Shown here piece by piece: positions 35,690 to 48,900 of a stretch of 64,000 bases of DNA (position 1 is the first letter of the stretch; each line of letters opens with the position of its first letter). The stretch covers positions 58,236,885-58,300,884 of the forward strand of contig CANTUZ010000002.1 in the NCBI GenBank assembly GCA_947846985.1, given 5' to 3'. Position numbers and translations under genes: made by a program. The DNA comes from Fratercula arctica. Taxonomy: Eukaryota; Chordata; Aves; Charadriiformes; Alcidae. Under the pieces are notes generated by a model. It made no database searches, was not told the DNA's origin, and worked only from the letters and a program-made list of their open reading frames with translations.

Positions 35690-38600
35690 AAGTCACAAGG
35701 ACGGGTGTATGTGTCTGTATCTATGTCACTCTGTTTATAGTTATCACCTGCTGCCTAACCCTAGCTTATCTAATCGTTACAGCTGGATTTACAGCAGCCC
35801 ACATGTAGCTGTTGAAGAGAAGCAGTGGCCGAAGCCAGGTCACCACTGCTCCCTGCGTGCAATCACGGCTGCTCTGCCCTGCAGAGACTGCGTTCCTCCA
35901 CCTGGGAGTCGACACAAAGCCAACGAAAACAAACCGGGGAAAAGTGAACAATTTCACCAGGACAAAGACTGCTGCATCAGCTGCTGGGACAGGGCTCCGG
36001 CATAGCTATTACCTGACACAAAGCACACATGCTTCCTCCCACTTTTCTATCCTACCCTATTTTGACATTACTTACAGACAACAGCACTTTGGTGGTTGAG
36101 AGCTATTGTGCTAGAGAAGCCCCCATGTATTTATCTAACTACAGCTTTGATGAGAGGAAGGAAAATAAATTTATAGCTAATTTCTTCAGGTCCCTACCTC
36201 CAGCCCAGAAATAATAATGCTATTAAATCAAAAAAGCGAGCGTTGCTCTCAGCGGCAGAGGCCATGAGTGGCACATGGGGCTTTGTGAAACAGAAATACT
36301 GCTCCTTGCTTGCAGCATACTTGAAGTTTTCTTCTGTTAAAGCCCAGCTGGAGAAAAACATCAAGCTTTCTCAGAACTGGAAAACAGATGTTAGTCAGCT
36401 GGACAGAGAAATTTCATACATGTGTCCTTAAAAACCAGCTCGTTATGAATCAGGCTTTAGCTGCAAACTGTTCAACACCACCGATGTGACCAGAAAGAAA
36501 AGCAACGCTTTGCACTAAGCAATGTACACTAAAAATCACCTGGGAGCAGCAGTAGTAAAGAGGTCTACAATGCCACCAAAAGGTGAAGGTTAAAAAAAAA
36601 ATAAAATCAGTAAAAATTTGCCCACGCTCTGGCATGTGTTTCACCCTGCAGGACTATGAGATGGGAAGGCAGTTCAGCGGTCAGGTCGGTGGGACAGCTA
36701 TCGCCACAGGGCTGGAGGGAAGGAAGGAGTACAGCAAAAAAGAATCACACAAATTACCACCACATAGCTTGATCTTTACTAATAAAGCCAAAGAACAAAA
36801 CATCAGCATTTTTTTTTTCCTCTTTTTCTGCCCAAAGAGCATCTCCATTTTTAACACTACTGCTTTTTTGCAACAGATGGACTATTACACACAGACAAAG
36901 CAAACCAGGGAATATTAAGACATTTTCCACATTTTTAGTTTGATGTGATTTCTGAAAACAATGCCTTGGTGAAATGCTTTTTTTTCACCTTCACACAATA
37001 TCTTTTTTTAATGGGCCACCTAGATATCACAACACTGTGACTAACAGAAAGGAGGAGCCACGGGGAAAGTCACATCAGGAAGACGAGGCAGATGCACTGT
37101 CAGAGGCTTCCCGACTTGATACCTTAAATTTCCAGTCTTTCTCAATTCCAAGAGATTCTGTGGAGAAAGACGGTGCGAGCCCCCACCGCAGCAGAAGGCT
37201 GGCTATGGTACAGAAAGAGCTGGTAAGCTGACGTTCATTATTTTGATGGGTGCACTCAAGCATCTCTGAGATCTGCTCATGATTAAGCCATTCTAAGTGT
37301 GTGTACACCTATGTGTTTTTTAAACCAGCAAGCTTTAATTCCCCTTGGGCTCCAGCCAGCCAAAATCACCTCCCACAGGTGCCATTCCAAGCTCAGCAGC
37401 CAAGAAGGCACATATGTACATAACTGAATGAAAATACCTGCCTGTCAACCCCTTAGTTAAGCAGTCAGTACAACACATGCTTGGCATCTGCCAGGAAGGC
37501 CTGTGGTTTCTGTTCTGTGTTTGCAGGCGGTTCCTGCAGACCTGGCAAGCCCCTTCCCTGTTAACGCACCAAACACACTCTGCAGTCACAGCGGAGGGGA
37601 AGGAAAAGCCGGGTAAGAGTGATGTGAAACAGGATCAGGGCTGCTGTCTACCTCCTTTGCTAGGATTTCTGTGAGACTTTGCCCTGTACCAGTTTCATCC
37701 CTGGCTAGGGATCAGTGATCCACAGGCTGAAGACAGAAACACAGTGTTAGACCTTTGCGTGCTTGCCAAGGAGGAACAGCTCATCGGAGATGGCCTCTAC
37801 TGGTAGATTCTATGCATTGCCTCCAGTAACCTGCTCTCCCTGTTCCTCGCTGATCCCTCCACCTTCTGCCGCTCTGCTCCCCTTTGCTTCACCCCAGCCG
37901 CTTGTCAGGCCGCTTCCCTCCCTCCCCACTGCCTTTCAGTATTTTGCCTCATCCCTGGATGGGTTTGATGCCCCCCCCCACCTCATCTTCTGCCCTTTGC
38001 CAGAGGGGTGGAAAAGTCTCTCCCGCTGGTCCCATGTTTTAGTCCTACCTGACAAACCGGCAGAGGAGCTACACTGTGACATTAAGCTGTCCCTGCACTG
38101 GCCCTGCTGCTCTTGCCCAGCAAAACTGAGTGTGGAGATTATTAACATCCCAATGGATTTGGCAACAGACACTGTAAAGCTCAAGGAAGTCACCCGCTGC
38201 CGGTCGGAGATTTATGCAGGAGCAACAATGCATCTCCAAGCCTGACTGCAAACGCTAGCGCTCAGCAGATGGCCCATGGGTCACATACATATATCCCAAT
38301 GCATGCCTGAAAGGTCACGCTCACACCCGATGGAAGGTATCAATTAAAATAAGCACCTGGAATGACAAAGCACAGGGAGACCTGGGGGAAGGATGACAAC
38401 AGAGCCCGAGCGAGGGAGAGTGCACTACACTTACCTTTCCCCAGCAGTAAGCGTACTTACTCTCTGGAACACATAAGCCTGCTGTACGTGTACTTACAGC
38501 ATGTCCAGCTTCTCCCAAACCAAGAGCCTGATGCTCAGGAGCACCTGGAGGCAGGTCTAGTGTTTCACAACCCCACCGCACTACAAGGGGAAGCACAGCA

Positions 38601-38889
38601 CTAGCAGTACAGCTAAAACTAAGGGCAAAGGGCTTTTTCTGTTTGGATTTTAAGATGAAATCAACTTCAGTTACAGCCTCTAGCAATGGTTTCGTATTGC
38701 TCATTAATCTTCTGCAGCCTGCACAAGCAGCTGGTATTTATCGCTGAAATCATACTGTACGGGCTAAATGCAGCGGGGCTGGGAGAGGGAGGGAAGGACC
38801 CAGAAGAAATCACCGCCTTGGTTCAGAAGCAACAGTCATCCCGAGTTACCAGCATGAGAAACTACCCTGATGCCCTCCCTTACTAGACA

Positions 38890-39791
38890 CTGCAGGACAG
38901 GTTTATTACAAATCCACGTACAGGAGAGGAGAAGCACAGTTACGCTGTCCCTGCTCTGCTCGTGGCAGCAGTGGGAGGTTAGTGTGGGTGACTCCATCTT
39001 CAGTTTGTTAAGGTCACGCCATGGGATGGGGCTTTGCAGAGGTGGGGACAAGCATCTCCACCCTGCTGTAAGTGCCTAACACACTAATCAGGTGGAGGTA
39101 TCAAAGGGAGCCTCTCTTTCAAGCTTTCAAAAAACCTCCCACAACAGCAGCAAAAGACAAGTCAAGTCCCTTCCAACCTGCTAAGTTTCTGAAAACTGAG
39201 ATGGGCTCATACCTCTTCATCAATAAAGGCTCATCTCCATCACCTTGGCTTCTAGGGACTGTGGAGAAAAATGCAGAAAAATATGAACAAAAGAATGTTT
39301 TTCATCTCTTTTTAAAGTTGCCAGCTCACCAGTGAAGCTGGGCAGTGTCCTGCAGCAAACTCTCTGGCGTAAGGTGGGACTCTCTGGGTAACCACGCTGC
39401 AGAAAGCCACACTGCTGTTGTGAGTCATGCACGACGGTACAGGACAGAGATTCACACAGAGACCAGCTTTTTTGCTAACAACAAAAGACCCGAATCAACA
39501 GACAACACCAATACACATGCAGAGCATGTCAAAGACCTGAAGAAGACAAATACAACAGAAGAGAGAAAGTTCAAAACTTGACTTCTCTTGTCCTATGTCT
39601 GAAGGTATCACTTCAACTGAACTTAAGTGTGGCTTCTCCTGTTCATGCTCTAATGACTTCATGATCCTTTGAGGCAGGGGGTTGAGAAAAGGGGTTTATC
39701 CATCCGTCGGTTCAGGATCGAGTTGGTTCAGGATCAGAGGCACTAAACAGTCTCATCTCTTTTGGCATCAGTTTCCTTTCAAAATGATCTT
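38890..39791 (-). other. LANCL2: LANCL2 3' UTR (probable extent)
   Basis: Non-coding sequence on the minus strand from the LANCL2 stop to the first canonical polyadenylation signal at 38907-38902, about 0.9 kb. No repeats are recognised in it. Longer forms running towards 37.3 kb, where ATTAAA-type signals occur, are possible. Confidence 0.5.
38902..38907 (-). promoter_or_regulatory. candidate LANCL2 polyadenylation signal (AATAAA)
   Basis: TTTATT on the plus strand reads AATAAA on the minus strand. It is the first such signal after the LANCL2 stop, about 885 nt away. Cleavage would fall near 38885. Confidence 0.45.
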
Positions 39792-39907
39792 TTAGCTGTC
39801 CTGTTCCACTTTGTTTTCCCTCCTTTGAGGTCCAAGTTCAAATGCTGGAAACTGGGAAGTCTCCGGTACTGAAATATCTGAGAGGAAGTGGATTGCTCCA
39901 GCCATGC
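39792..39907 (-). CDS. LANCL2: LANCL2 last coding exon and stop
   Basis: The acceptor is TTATGTTTTAG before 39907 and the stop TAA is at 39794-39792. It completes the Gly codon and encodes [20 protein letters not shown], then [26 protein letters not shown] is the last LanC repeat. The tail after AFEL is several residues longer than the DSSKRD ending I recall for human LANCL2, and charged. Confidence 0.96.
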
Positions 39908-42900
39908 CTAAAACATAACAAGAAAGAGATCTTTGCGCATCTTTGACATTAAAATAGCACAGTTGACAGCAAAGGCAACAGCGCCTGTTTGAACACCTCC
40001 TCACTAGATCTTTTTTTGAACAGGTGAACTTAGGGCCTATAGAAAGGCAAGCTCATCTGTACTTTGCCCAGGAAACCAAGTTTCACTTGAAAAGATCAAA
40101 GGCGAGAACCAAGATCTCTCTGCTACCACCTTTTCAGCTGCACAACCTCCATCCTACTTCAATTAAGAAAAAGTAAATCCCAATTTGGACCGTCCCTCAG
40201 AATTTGAGCAGCTCTTGCTCGTCATTTCACTGGTTAAAAAACAAAGGCAAAACTTTATTATACTTGTGATGTACAGATTCATTTGTTCGCTATTCATAAA
40301 GAAGTCATCCAGAGCCTGAAGCACTACCACCAGTATCACCTAATGAAACTCTTAGGGTGACACACAACAGAGGCACCCTACAGCAGGACAGCATACAAAT
40401 ACAAGTTCAGTTTTATGGTCAAGTTAAAATCCCATTTTATCAACAGCTAAGGACATACAAACAAAGGAACCTTCCTGAAATACAGCATCTGATGCAAATG
40501 AAATGATTAAGACAATCCTGTAAGATGCACATGCAACTTCCACCAAAAGTGTGCTCATACATGCAGAATTGGACAACTTCACACACAATTTTGACTACAA
40601 AAAAAACCACCCCAAAATGAAGACTTTTTTGTCTCAAATTTAAGACTTCTAGATTTTTCTAACAAAAAAAAGTCACTGGCATTAAAAAACTAAAATAAAA
40701 GCAGCATGTCAGCATTACAGCACAAATCATCTTGTTGTTGGCATTACTTCGCCTTCTCAACAAATTTCAATGCTCTTACACAACAGATTGTAGGCCTACA
40801 AGTGCATGCAAGGGAGCTCTCAGGAATAAGAATACTTAGACTTTTCTCCCTTAAGCATTAAGACAATAATTCTGTATTCAGAAGGGATGCATATAACTGC
40901 TGCTCTTTTGTGTTCACACCTTGGACTGGTTTATTTGTAAAATAATCCTATTCGGTCTGCTGTAATTTCACGTATTTGTGATAGGTGGCACACTAGGCTC
41001 ATTGTTCACGAAGCAGCAGCGCTACTTTAAGTCCTACTTGGGTCTGTGATTCCTTGGTAGTGTATTTCTCAAACATAAGGATGAGATAGGGAATAGAAAA
41101 TAAACTACAAATTAAAAAAGAAAATACAAAGGTCTAGGAAAGTATTTAGGAACATCTTTGAACTGACAGAAAAGCCCCTAAAAACTCTGTGTTTCTTTTC
41201 TGTTCAAGTGATTTGGGTTCATACTAAAAGTAGCTTTTCATTGCTTCAGTACTGCAGCAGAGAAGGCCTAATTCTGACAAGCCAGCAACTAGTTTCAGAC
41301 CTCCTACCCACAGCTGCTCCTCCGCCCTGGCCCTCTGCAGCAACACCTGTGACAAAACTGCTGCCCAGACTTCTGTTTGCTTTCAGCCAAGAGACATCAG
41401 CACGGCAGAATTTTATTCAAGGGTGACAGAGGCAGTGGCTTTATATTGGAAACTACCGAAACACAATCAAAAGTTTAAGTTGTGATAGTGAATGATTTTC
41501 TTTTGTCTCCCCCACCTTCTTTTAGGCAGAGGTGATGGTAGGGGGTGGGTGTATTTTTAATAGTAGAGGAACCCACCAAAGATTTCCCAACTCCTAAGCG
41601 CATGCCAAAACTGCACGGTTGCCCTTCTTTCCTGTATAATATGATACCATTTGCAACACGAACACTTTACCTTCAAAGAGAGAATAAGGTCGGTCAGGAA
41701 TACGACATCCATGTGCACCATACTCCAAACACCATTCAGCAAACTGGGGAAAACGTTAAAACAAAAAAAATATTTTATTTTCAATTAAAGACTACTACAT
41801 GCAAGCTTGATTATCTGCATATCTTTAATAGGTACTAAATGTAAAATAGCGTAAGCAGAGACAGAAATCACTGTCCGAGATCAATTTGTCCCACTTAACC
41901 GTGACAAGGCTGCAGTTAGGTGTTAGGATATGTATTTCCACAGCACGAGTTTCAGCTTCATAGCACCATAATGAGGTGGGCTGTACTTAACTTCTGTTTT
42001 CTGTAAATCAGCCCTTCTACATGTCAATGAAAAATACTACGAGAACATATATATTCAGTTTCAAGGGCAAAATTTTTCTAATACTATAATATCAGTTTCT
42101 TATTTGTCTTGGTGCTTAATCTATCCACGTGCTCAGGATTCAGGGTTGTAAACTGCATTTTGTTTTTCTTTCACTTCCATGCACCAATTTAGAGTACTAA
42201 ATCTCTAGCTGTCATTACTTAGTTTTATTTATTTTCTCTCCCCAGGCCTTATGAAAAATCATTATAAATAGTTAGGACAATTACGGTCATCAATATTTTG
42301 TTGCAGAAGATGGAATACCATTAAAACAAGTTACCTGCGTGTCTTGTGTTTGCTCAACACTGCCGCAGCAGCTACACGAGACATACATGACTTATGAACT
42401 GCACCTAGATCAATTTAATAGCAACCATCTATTTCTCCTTTATGGTTCCCCAGAGCATACAGGGCACCACAAGTTCCCCTGGCACTTCTGTGCTTGGAAG
42501 CAAACCACTGCTTATTCAAACTATAGTGTGAAGATTCCTGCAAAGCAAAGAACTGAGAGGCCTCTCCCTGCTCACCCTGCAATTTGGGCAACCTGCTAGC
42601 AAACGGATCATCTTATTCACTGCATGTGAGGATGCCCCGAGAGCCATCAATCTGCTCAAGAGAAGGATAAAGGGGGGCATCTCCTCCCTTCTTCCCCCCA
42701 CTCTGTTGTGTTGAAACCTTTATTGGGGGATGGATTTTTCTTCTCTTGGTAAGGGTGTGTGCATGTGTGTGAATGTCTTGAGGAAAGACAGCAAAAAACA
42801 TACAAACATTGTGGTCCACACTGTTATTGAGAACTGAGGAAACATCTTTGGGCCCCCTGAGTATAAATCTTCAAACTAAGGTTTAATTTTCTATGTAATC

Positions 42901-45900
42901 TTGTCTTATATGTGAGGACTGAACATGTTTATGGCCTGTTTCTAAATGACAATCAATTCTTGCAACATCCACATCTTATTGCATACTAGCCTTTATTATT
43001 ACTGCCAGCTTGGGAACTGCAACAGAAATGAAAAAAAATGCACCCCAGGCTACTGAAGCATAACCATTGTTTACAAGTTCATAGCTTCAGCACAACTCAC
43101 AGATCCAGTACGCCACACTAATATCTTTGTTAAACCAAGGGGAAAAAAAAAAAAAAAAATCTTCTAGCAGGAGGACATCTGCCATTATTTGTCACATAGA
43201 CTGGTTGTACTTGCTGTCAGCAGTGGTTTAATCACAACGCTGAGTGAGTGGCACAGGGCTCGGGTGCTCTCTGTTGCCCGGAGCCCAGGATGCCACAGCC
43301 CCTCTCTCCTCTCACAAGCCAGCCAGGAGCTAGTGGCTCCTGGGAGCCTGTCTGATAATGCTGGAGAAAAGCCGCGAAGCCGAAAGTGAGAAGCACAAAC
43401 CAGGGGTCTCTGTGAGCCACAGCTCTTCAAGCTCTTCTGGTTCATTTGTGAAAGTTTCACAGCTCCCGAGGGGTAACCAGGGATTCCTGGCCAGGCTCCT
43501 TCCCCTGGGTCTCATGTTTTCGGTGTGAGCAAACACCCTGGGAAGGGAGCCATCGAGTTCTTTCAGATCCATGCCTTTAGGTACCAACATAACTGCATGT
43601 TTGCTTCCCTGCATGCTCTGGCTCAAAACAGAAAGATTTCAAGAATGCTAGACAAGCAAATTCCTCTGCCTGTTTCAAGATTTCCCCTCCAAGAGTGTGA
43701 AGGGCCTGAGTGAATGCTGGAGATGCTAAAATGCAGAATGGTTGCAAATATGCTGCCAGACCTGCTGGGCACCTCCAGCAAGTAGTCTTTGGCCACTGTG
43801 CCACATCTTCCTTCCCAAAGGGATTTCAGGTACGCAACTGAGTCGCTTCCTTCCTTTGGCTTTGAAACAAACGTGTTTGCTTTTCTCTAGCTTGGTACAG
43901 AAGAACATCAGGGCTCTCTTGGGCCAGAAATGCAGCACCACCAGGAGCTGCCAATGCTGCACAGAGCCACAGAAGATGTACTAGCATGGAGTACACCCCC
44001 ATGGGGGAGAGCTCAACAGGGAGAGGCCGACAGCTCTGCCAACAGCAGTGCTGTGCTTGGTGCTGTGGCTCAAACATCAGCAGTGGGTGACTCCATGCGT
44101 AAGAAAGTCACACATTTGCTGTGGAAGTGACAGCGGTTTATTACGGTCTCTAGATGCAGGTATGCCTACCGGTGTCCTCAAGGAGTGATGCTTTGGTAAA
44201 CGTAAGGTGAGACAAGCAGCTCTGCTAGCATGACAGGCTGACAGTGGAGATGAACACAGTAGCTTTACATGTGGCCAGTGCTCATCTGAAAGCACCTAAG
44301 AAGCAACTCATCAAATTTCCCATTACAATACTTTTAAAAAGGCCTCTGCTAAATAGCTATGTATGCAATATGAAACCTAATATCCATTAATTACGCTAAA
44401 AAAAAAAAACAACAAACAAACCAAAACCAAACCAAACAAAAGTCTTATGAGATGAGGAAAGAGAGGCTGAGAAAGCCTTCTCCTTTGGTAACTGCTAGCA
44501 TTAACAGAGCTGACAGCAGAACCTGGACAATTCCAATGGAAAAATTCTGAGTGTGTCTTTCTCTGCAATTTGCATTAATGAAAAAAAAAAAAAATCTAAG
44601 TGAGCAATTTAATAACTGCAATTCAGAGTTCTAAAAGCCCCAAACAGACACTAGTCTGAAAACAAATAATTACAGAAGACTACAAACAGTATTGCTTGAG
44701 GAGCTGAGGACGACAGCGGATGTCTCAATGGAATAATTAGCACCACATAACATTAGTCTGTTATTGTTCAGGCAGGCTGACTTTCAGACTCTAATTTCTT
44801 CTGAATACGTGTTTAGTCCCTCCTCCCTTACAGAATATTTGTGCATTTCACTCTGTGTATTAAGACTGTGCGTGCCCCACGTACACAGCTGAAGTCATTC
44901 AGTCAAAGTGTGAGTGAGGGGGAGCAAGTGACGGACCCTGTTGTCCCACCCAGCCCCACAGCTAGCCAGCTCCAGCTCTAGCACACAACAGCCTACTCTG
45001 ATCACAGTTTACTCTTGCAGGGGCATTATGACATGAAAGGGAACGGTAATTTTGTTGAGATGCTGCAGATCTCACCTTGCAAGCTCGGTAGAGGTACTTT
45101 TTGTCCTGAGTTAGGTTATAGAGAGACAAGAAGGAGTAGCCATTGCCAGCAGTACCATGGCAGATCCCATATCCCTTTCTCAATAAGCCTCTCTGCCAGA
45201 TGACATCGCTACAATCCATAGCATCTTTCAAGTATTTATCCTCTTTAAAAGTCTGTGGAATGAAAACAGAGAATAAATACACATAAATTGAAGTACTAAT
45301 GAAAACATTTCTCAGGTCCAGCTTCCTTTTGTTTTGCTGTTGGTGTGGGCATTTTTCCATATACGATTTATTTTGAATTTTAATAATCCATTCATCATAG
45401 GCTTGCCTTTCTTTTCTTACTAAGTTGTTTCTCCTTTCCCTGCACAGAAAAATAAAGAACTTCTCAAGTTTTGGCTTCTGAAATCAGGACCCCAAAGGAA
45501 AAAACTCACGTTCAAGGCCCTTGGTTCTACTACAATCTATAATCTATTTGAAGGGTACATGGTCTTTTTTTGCTTCTCCCCTCCATTCCCAAACCACAAC
45601 ATCATTTGATTTGAAATACAGAAATGTACTTATTGCCTGCAAGAAATGTAACACAGAATACTGGCCATCAAATCTGGTCCTAAAGGACTAGGTCCTGGTC
45701 TTCCCGAGTAATTCTTCCTGGTTACTCACCATCTGCCTTCAATTCCGTGTGAAAAATGCACAAGAATATCTCTTTGTGTAGCACAGGGCTCTTTTCTCTG
45801 TCACAAGTACAAGTAGGAACACTGCATTACCTTGATTAGTATTTCTATTGTGAATACTCAGAAGCACTAGCCAGTTTGGGCAAAGGACTAATTTTGCAAA

Positions 45901-48900
45901 GTTTATTGCAACTGAAGTGCATTTTGGACAGAGAGACCATCAAGAGAGCAGAAAACAAAAGCAAGTAATTTAGCTGAACACCACCAGACTTCCACCTTTA
46001 TAAAGCTAATTTTTTGCTCCCCTTTGCCGAAGTCATTCTACAGATCATCAAGACAAAAAACACCAATTAAAAAAACAGTAATTAATGCACTACTGAGTCC
46101 TTTAGACTCAGTAGGCATTCCCTGCCAGTCTATTTAATAAGGTAATAGAAGCAATTAACATGCAAGATTCTTAAATCCACAAGCTTGATAAAGAAAGTCC
46201 CTCTCTCTGAACAGGCTTTGTCAGCTACTTAGCTGTAACATTTCAAATTAAGGGCTGGCAACAGCATTTGACTTCCAGGACAAACACTTCTGTCTGTTAT
46301 TGCAAGTCCCTGCGCTTGGTATGAAAGCATAGCCAGTAAAACATACTCTAATTTTCTTATCGCTTCTTCAAAAAGCAGAATATAAAGAGTAAAAGAAAAG
46401 CATCATATGCCCCATCACCTTAAACACAAAAAGAGGCCAGAAGGGAGACTGCTAAACAGAACTTGGCCCTGTCTCTCTTATCCCCTGCAAAACATTTTGT
46501 GCTGGGGAAAGCATGGCATTGATAAAGAAGAGGGGAAGGGGGTGGGAAGAGGTCTGCAGTGTCAAGTCAACCTCCTACCACAGTCCAAAGAAAAAGCAAT
46601 TATGACTGCTACTACATTCAGCAATGCTGTAAGAGATTTACAGTTCACATTTCAGGTAGCTGCATGAGTAATTCCATAAATCAAGTATTCCATAAACCAA
46701 GCCTGCTTTTCATTAGCCCACCCATAGGCCAACCAGGGAATCTGCCAAGGAGGGCTGCTGAAAGCAAGAATCAATTTGCATAGATTTAATTAAATGGCAC
46801 ACTTTCAAATGTCATGCAAATCAGAAGTGCACAACACAAGGGGGGGAGAGAGAGAGCGCAAACCTAGTTAAGGATGGATAAAAGTAAACAGTAAGCTTGT
46901 GGTAGCTCAGCGGTTATATTTATGCCCTAGAAGGGGCCTGGGATCTTTGCTCTGATGTTAAGTTCTCAAGAGCTATATCTTAATAATGGAGTGATTTACG
47001 GAAGACATTCTTTGGTAAGACACAATAACCTACGCTTTTGAAAGCCAACACAATTGTTCAAACTCTTGGGATGAAGATTCATAGAATTTAGGTCAATGTT
47101 CTCACACCCGGGACTCTGATATCAAATTGTTTAAATACATGACTCTCTTCCAAGAAAGCCTAAAGTCTAGTCACTACTAACACCCCGAGAAGCAATTTTA
47201 CCCACTTATTTCCTCTTTACAAACACACCTGATTTTGAGATTTTTAGATGCCTAGCCTAGGGTTCTGCTTTGAAAGTCTCGATCCAGAAAGACGTAAAAT
47301 GCGAGCCTTACAAGCCGAGAGGCCTGCGTACAGGTCTCTCTGTAAAAATAGAGGTCTATATGAACACAGAATGATTCACCTTATAAGCTTGCATGAGCAT
47401 GTGGATGACTCCGGGGGCACCATGGCACCAATGAACCAGTCTGTCTGTCTCATTGCTCAGTGACGACGGGTAGTTCCCAGATCGGAATTTTTTATGTCGC
47501 ACATAGTCAATGCTTGGCTTGACCAGCTCTGCCAGGGTCTCCTGGTCCACGTTTGCAATTGGCTAAAGAAAACATTAAAAAAAAAACCAAAAACACCACG
47601 AAAACCATAAACAGAAGTAGTAACAAATTGTGTATCAGTACTAATTCTATGATCTATTTTCAAGTATCCTACATATGTGCCCTTGATCCAAATACTTTGA
47701 ATCACTTCATACAGATTTAATTAATGTCTGCTTACAATACCCTTGTGAAGAGCATTTTTACAGCTACTGTAGAGACAAAGAAATTGGGCCACCAAGTTAT
47801 TACTTGTCTTACTGGAGATGACACAGAAAGACTATGGAAGAACTGAGAACAGAGTATGGATTTCAAGATTCTCAGGCCTCTCTTTATACCTTAAAACAGA
47901 GAGAACACTTACAGGAGAAAGATGGTTTTGTAGCTACCTTGCTCATAATACACACTTAAAACACAATGGGTTACCCATTTTGTTTTAAAGATAACTAACA
48001 TAGACAAACCTGTCCTGTTTCCAAATAAATAAAGAAGAGTGTATGTAGCGGCATAGCTGGCAAAGGTTTGTGAAGGTTAAAGTTTTCTATTATAAAAAAA
48101 CACCTCCCTGAAGCTATGGGCTATAAATCTGCATTTCCAATTTCAGAAGCAACAGCTAAATATCTCTGTACTGCAAACTCATCCCTAGATTGCTCTTCTG
48201 AATTTTCTTTCTTGTTCTATTTAGTTTACATCCTTGCCAAAAAGAGAATATATCTATCAATCTGCATGCTCCTTGTAAGTAAAGGGATAGAAGCTGAGTA
48301 CCTGTTGGGTCTGCAGTTGTTCTTTGTCGGCATCCCTTCCTCTACCAGCCCATTTTACAGTATTTTCATAATAGAGCTCTCTATTTTCACACAGTCTACA
48401 CAATTTCTGGAATTCCTGAAAGCTGTGGGAACAACTGTAGTAACCGGAGCCTAGAGGTGCCTAATAACTGAGCTTATTTTTTTAAATAACTTGTCTTTGT
48501 TCCTGACTCAATGTCATACAGTTTCACTGTTTCCCGCCAGCTCCAGCACATTTGCATTCAATAGGTGAGCACACTGCTACAATTGACAGTCTTACAGCCA
48601 AATGAAGGAAGACTTTCAATAGCTGTATTTTCAGTAACCTGAAAAAAACCAAAAGGCTCTGTTTCATAGAATCACAGAATGTGTTGGGTTGGAAGGGACC
48701 TTTAAAGGTCATCTAGTCCAACAGTAAGCAGGGACATCTTCAACTAGATCAGGTTGCTCAGAGCCTCGTCAAGCCTGGCCTTGAATGCCTCGAGGGATGG
48801 GGCCTCCACCACCTCTCTGGGCAACCTGTTCCAGTGTTTCACCACCCTTATTGTAAAGAACTTCATCCTAATGTCTAATCTAAACCTACCCTGCTCTAGT

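Larger units (their letters stand above)
29471..38889. other. intergenic region between convergent VOPP1 and LANCL2
   Basis: It contains one sense-strand CR1 (35131-35689), a T28 run, and locally GC-rich stretches near 32.9-33.1 kb and 34.0-34.3 kb. A 160-codon plus-strand ORF at 37763-38245 matches nothing I know. I see no gene I can support; either 3' UTR may extend into it. Confidence 0.65.
41744..45075 (-). other. LANCL2 intron 7 (3.3 kb)
   Basis: Contains A17 (43143-43159) and an A-rich AACAAACAAACC stretch (44398-44440). ORFs in the 43.2-44.1 kb section overlap on both strands and do not look coding. Confidence 0.9.

Noticed and set aside
37763..38245. 160-codon plus-strand ORF between VOPP1 and LANCL2
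   Set aside because: Pro/Ser/Leu-rich start from a C-rich stretch, no known motif, overlapping ORFs on the other strand; probably chance.
43185..44130. Dense overlapping ORFs in LANCL2 intron 7
   Set aside because: They overlap in several frames on both strands, have no conserved motif, and lie between two well-matched LANCL2 exons.
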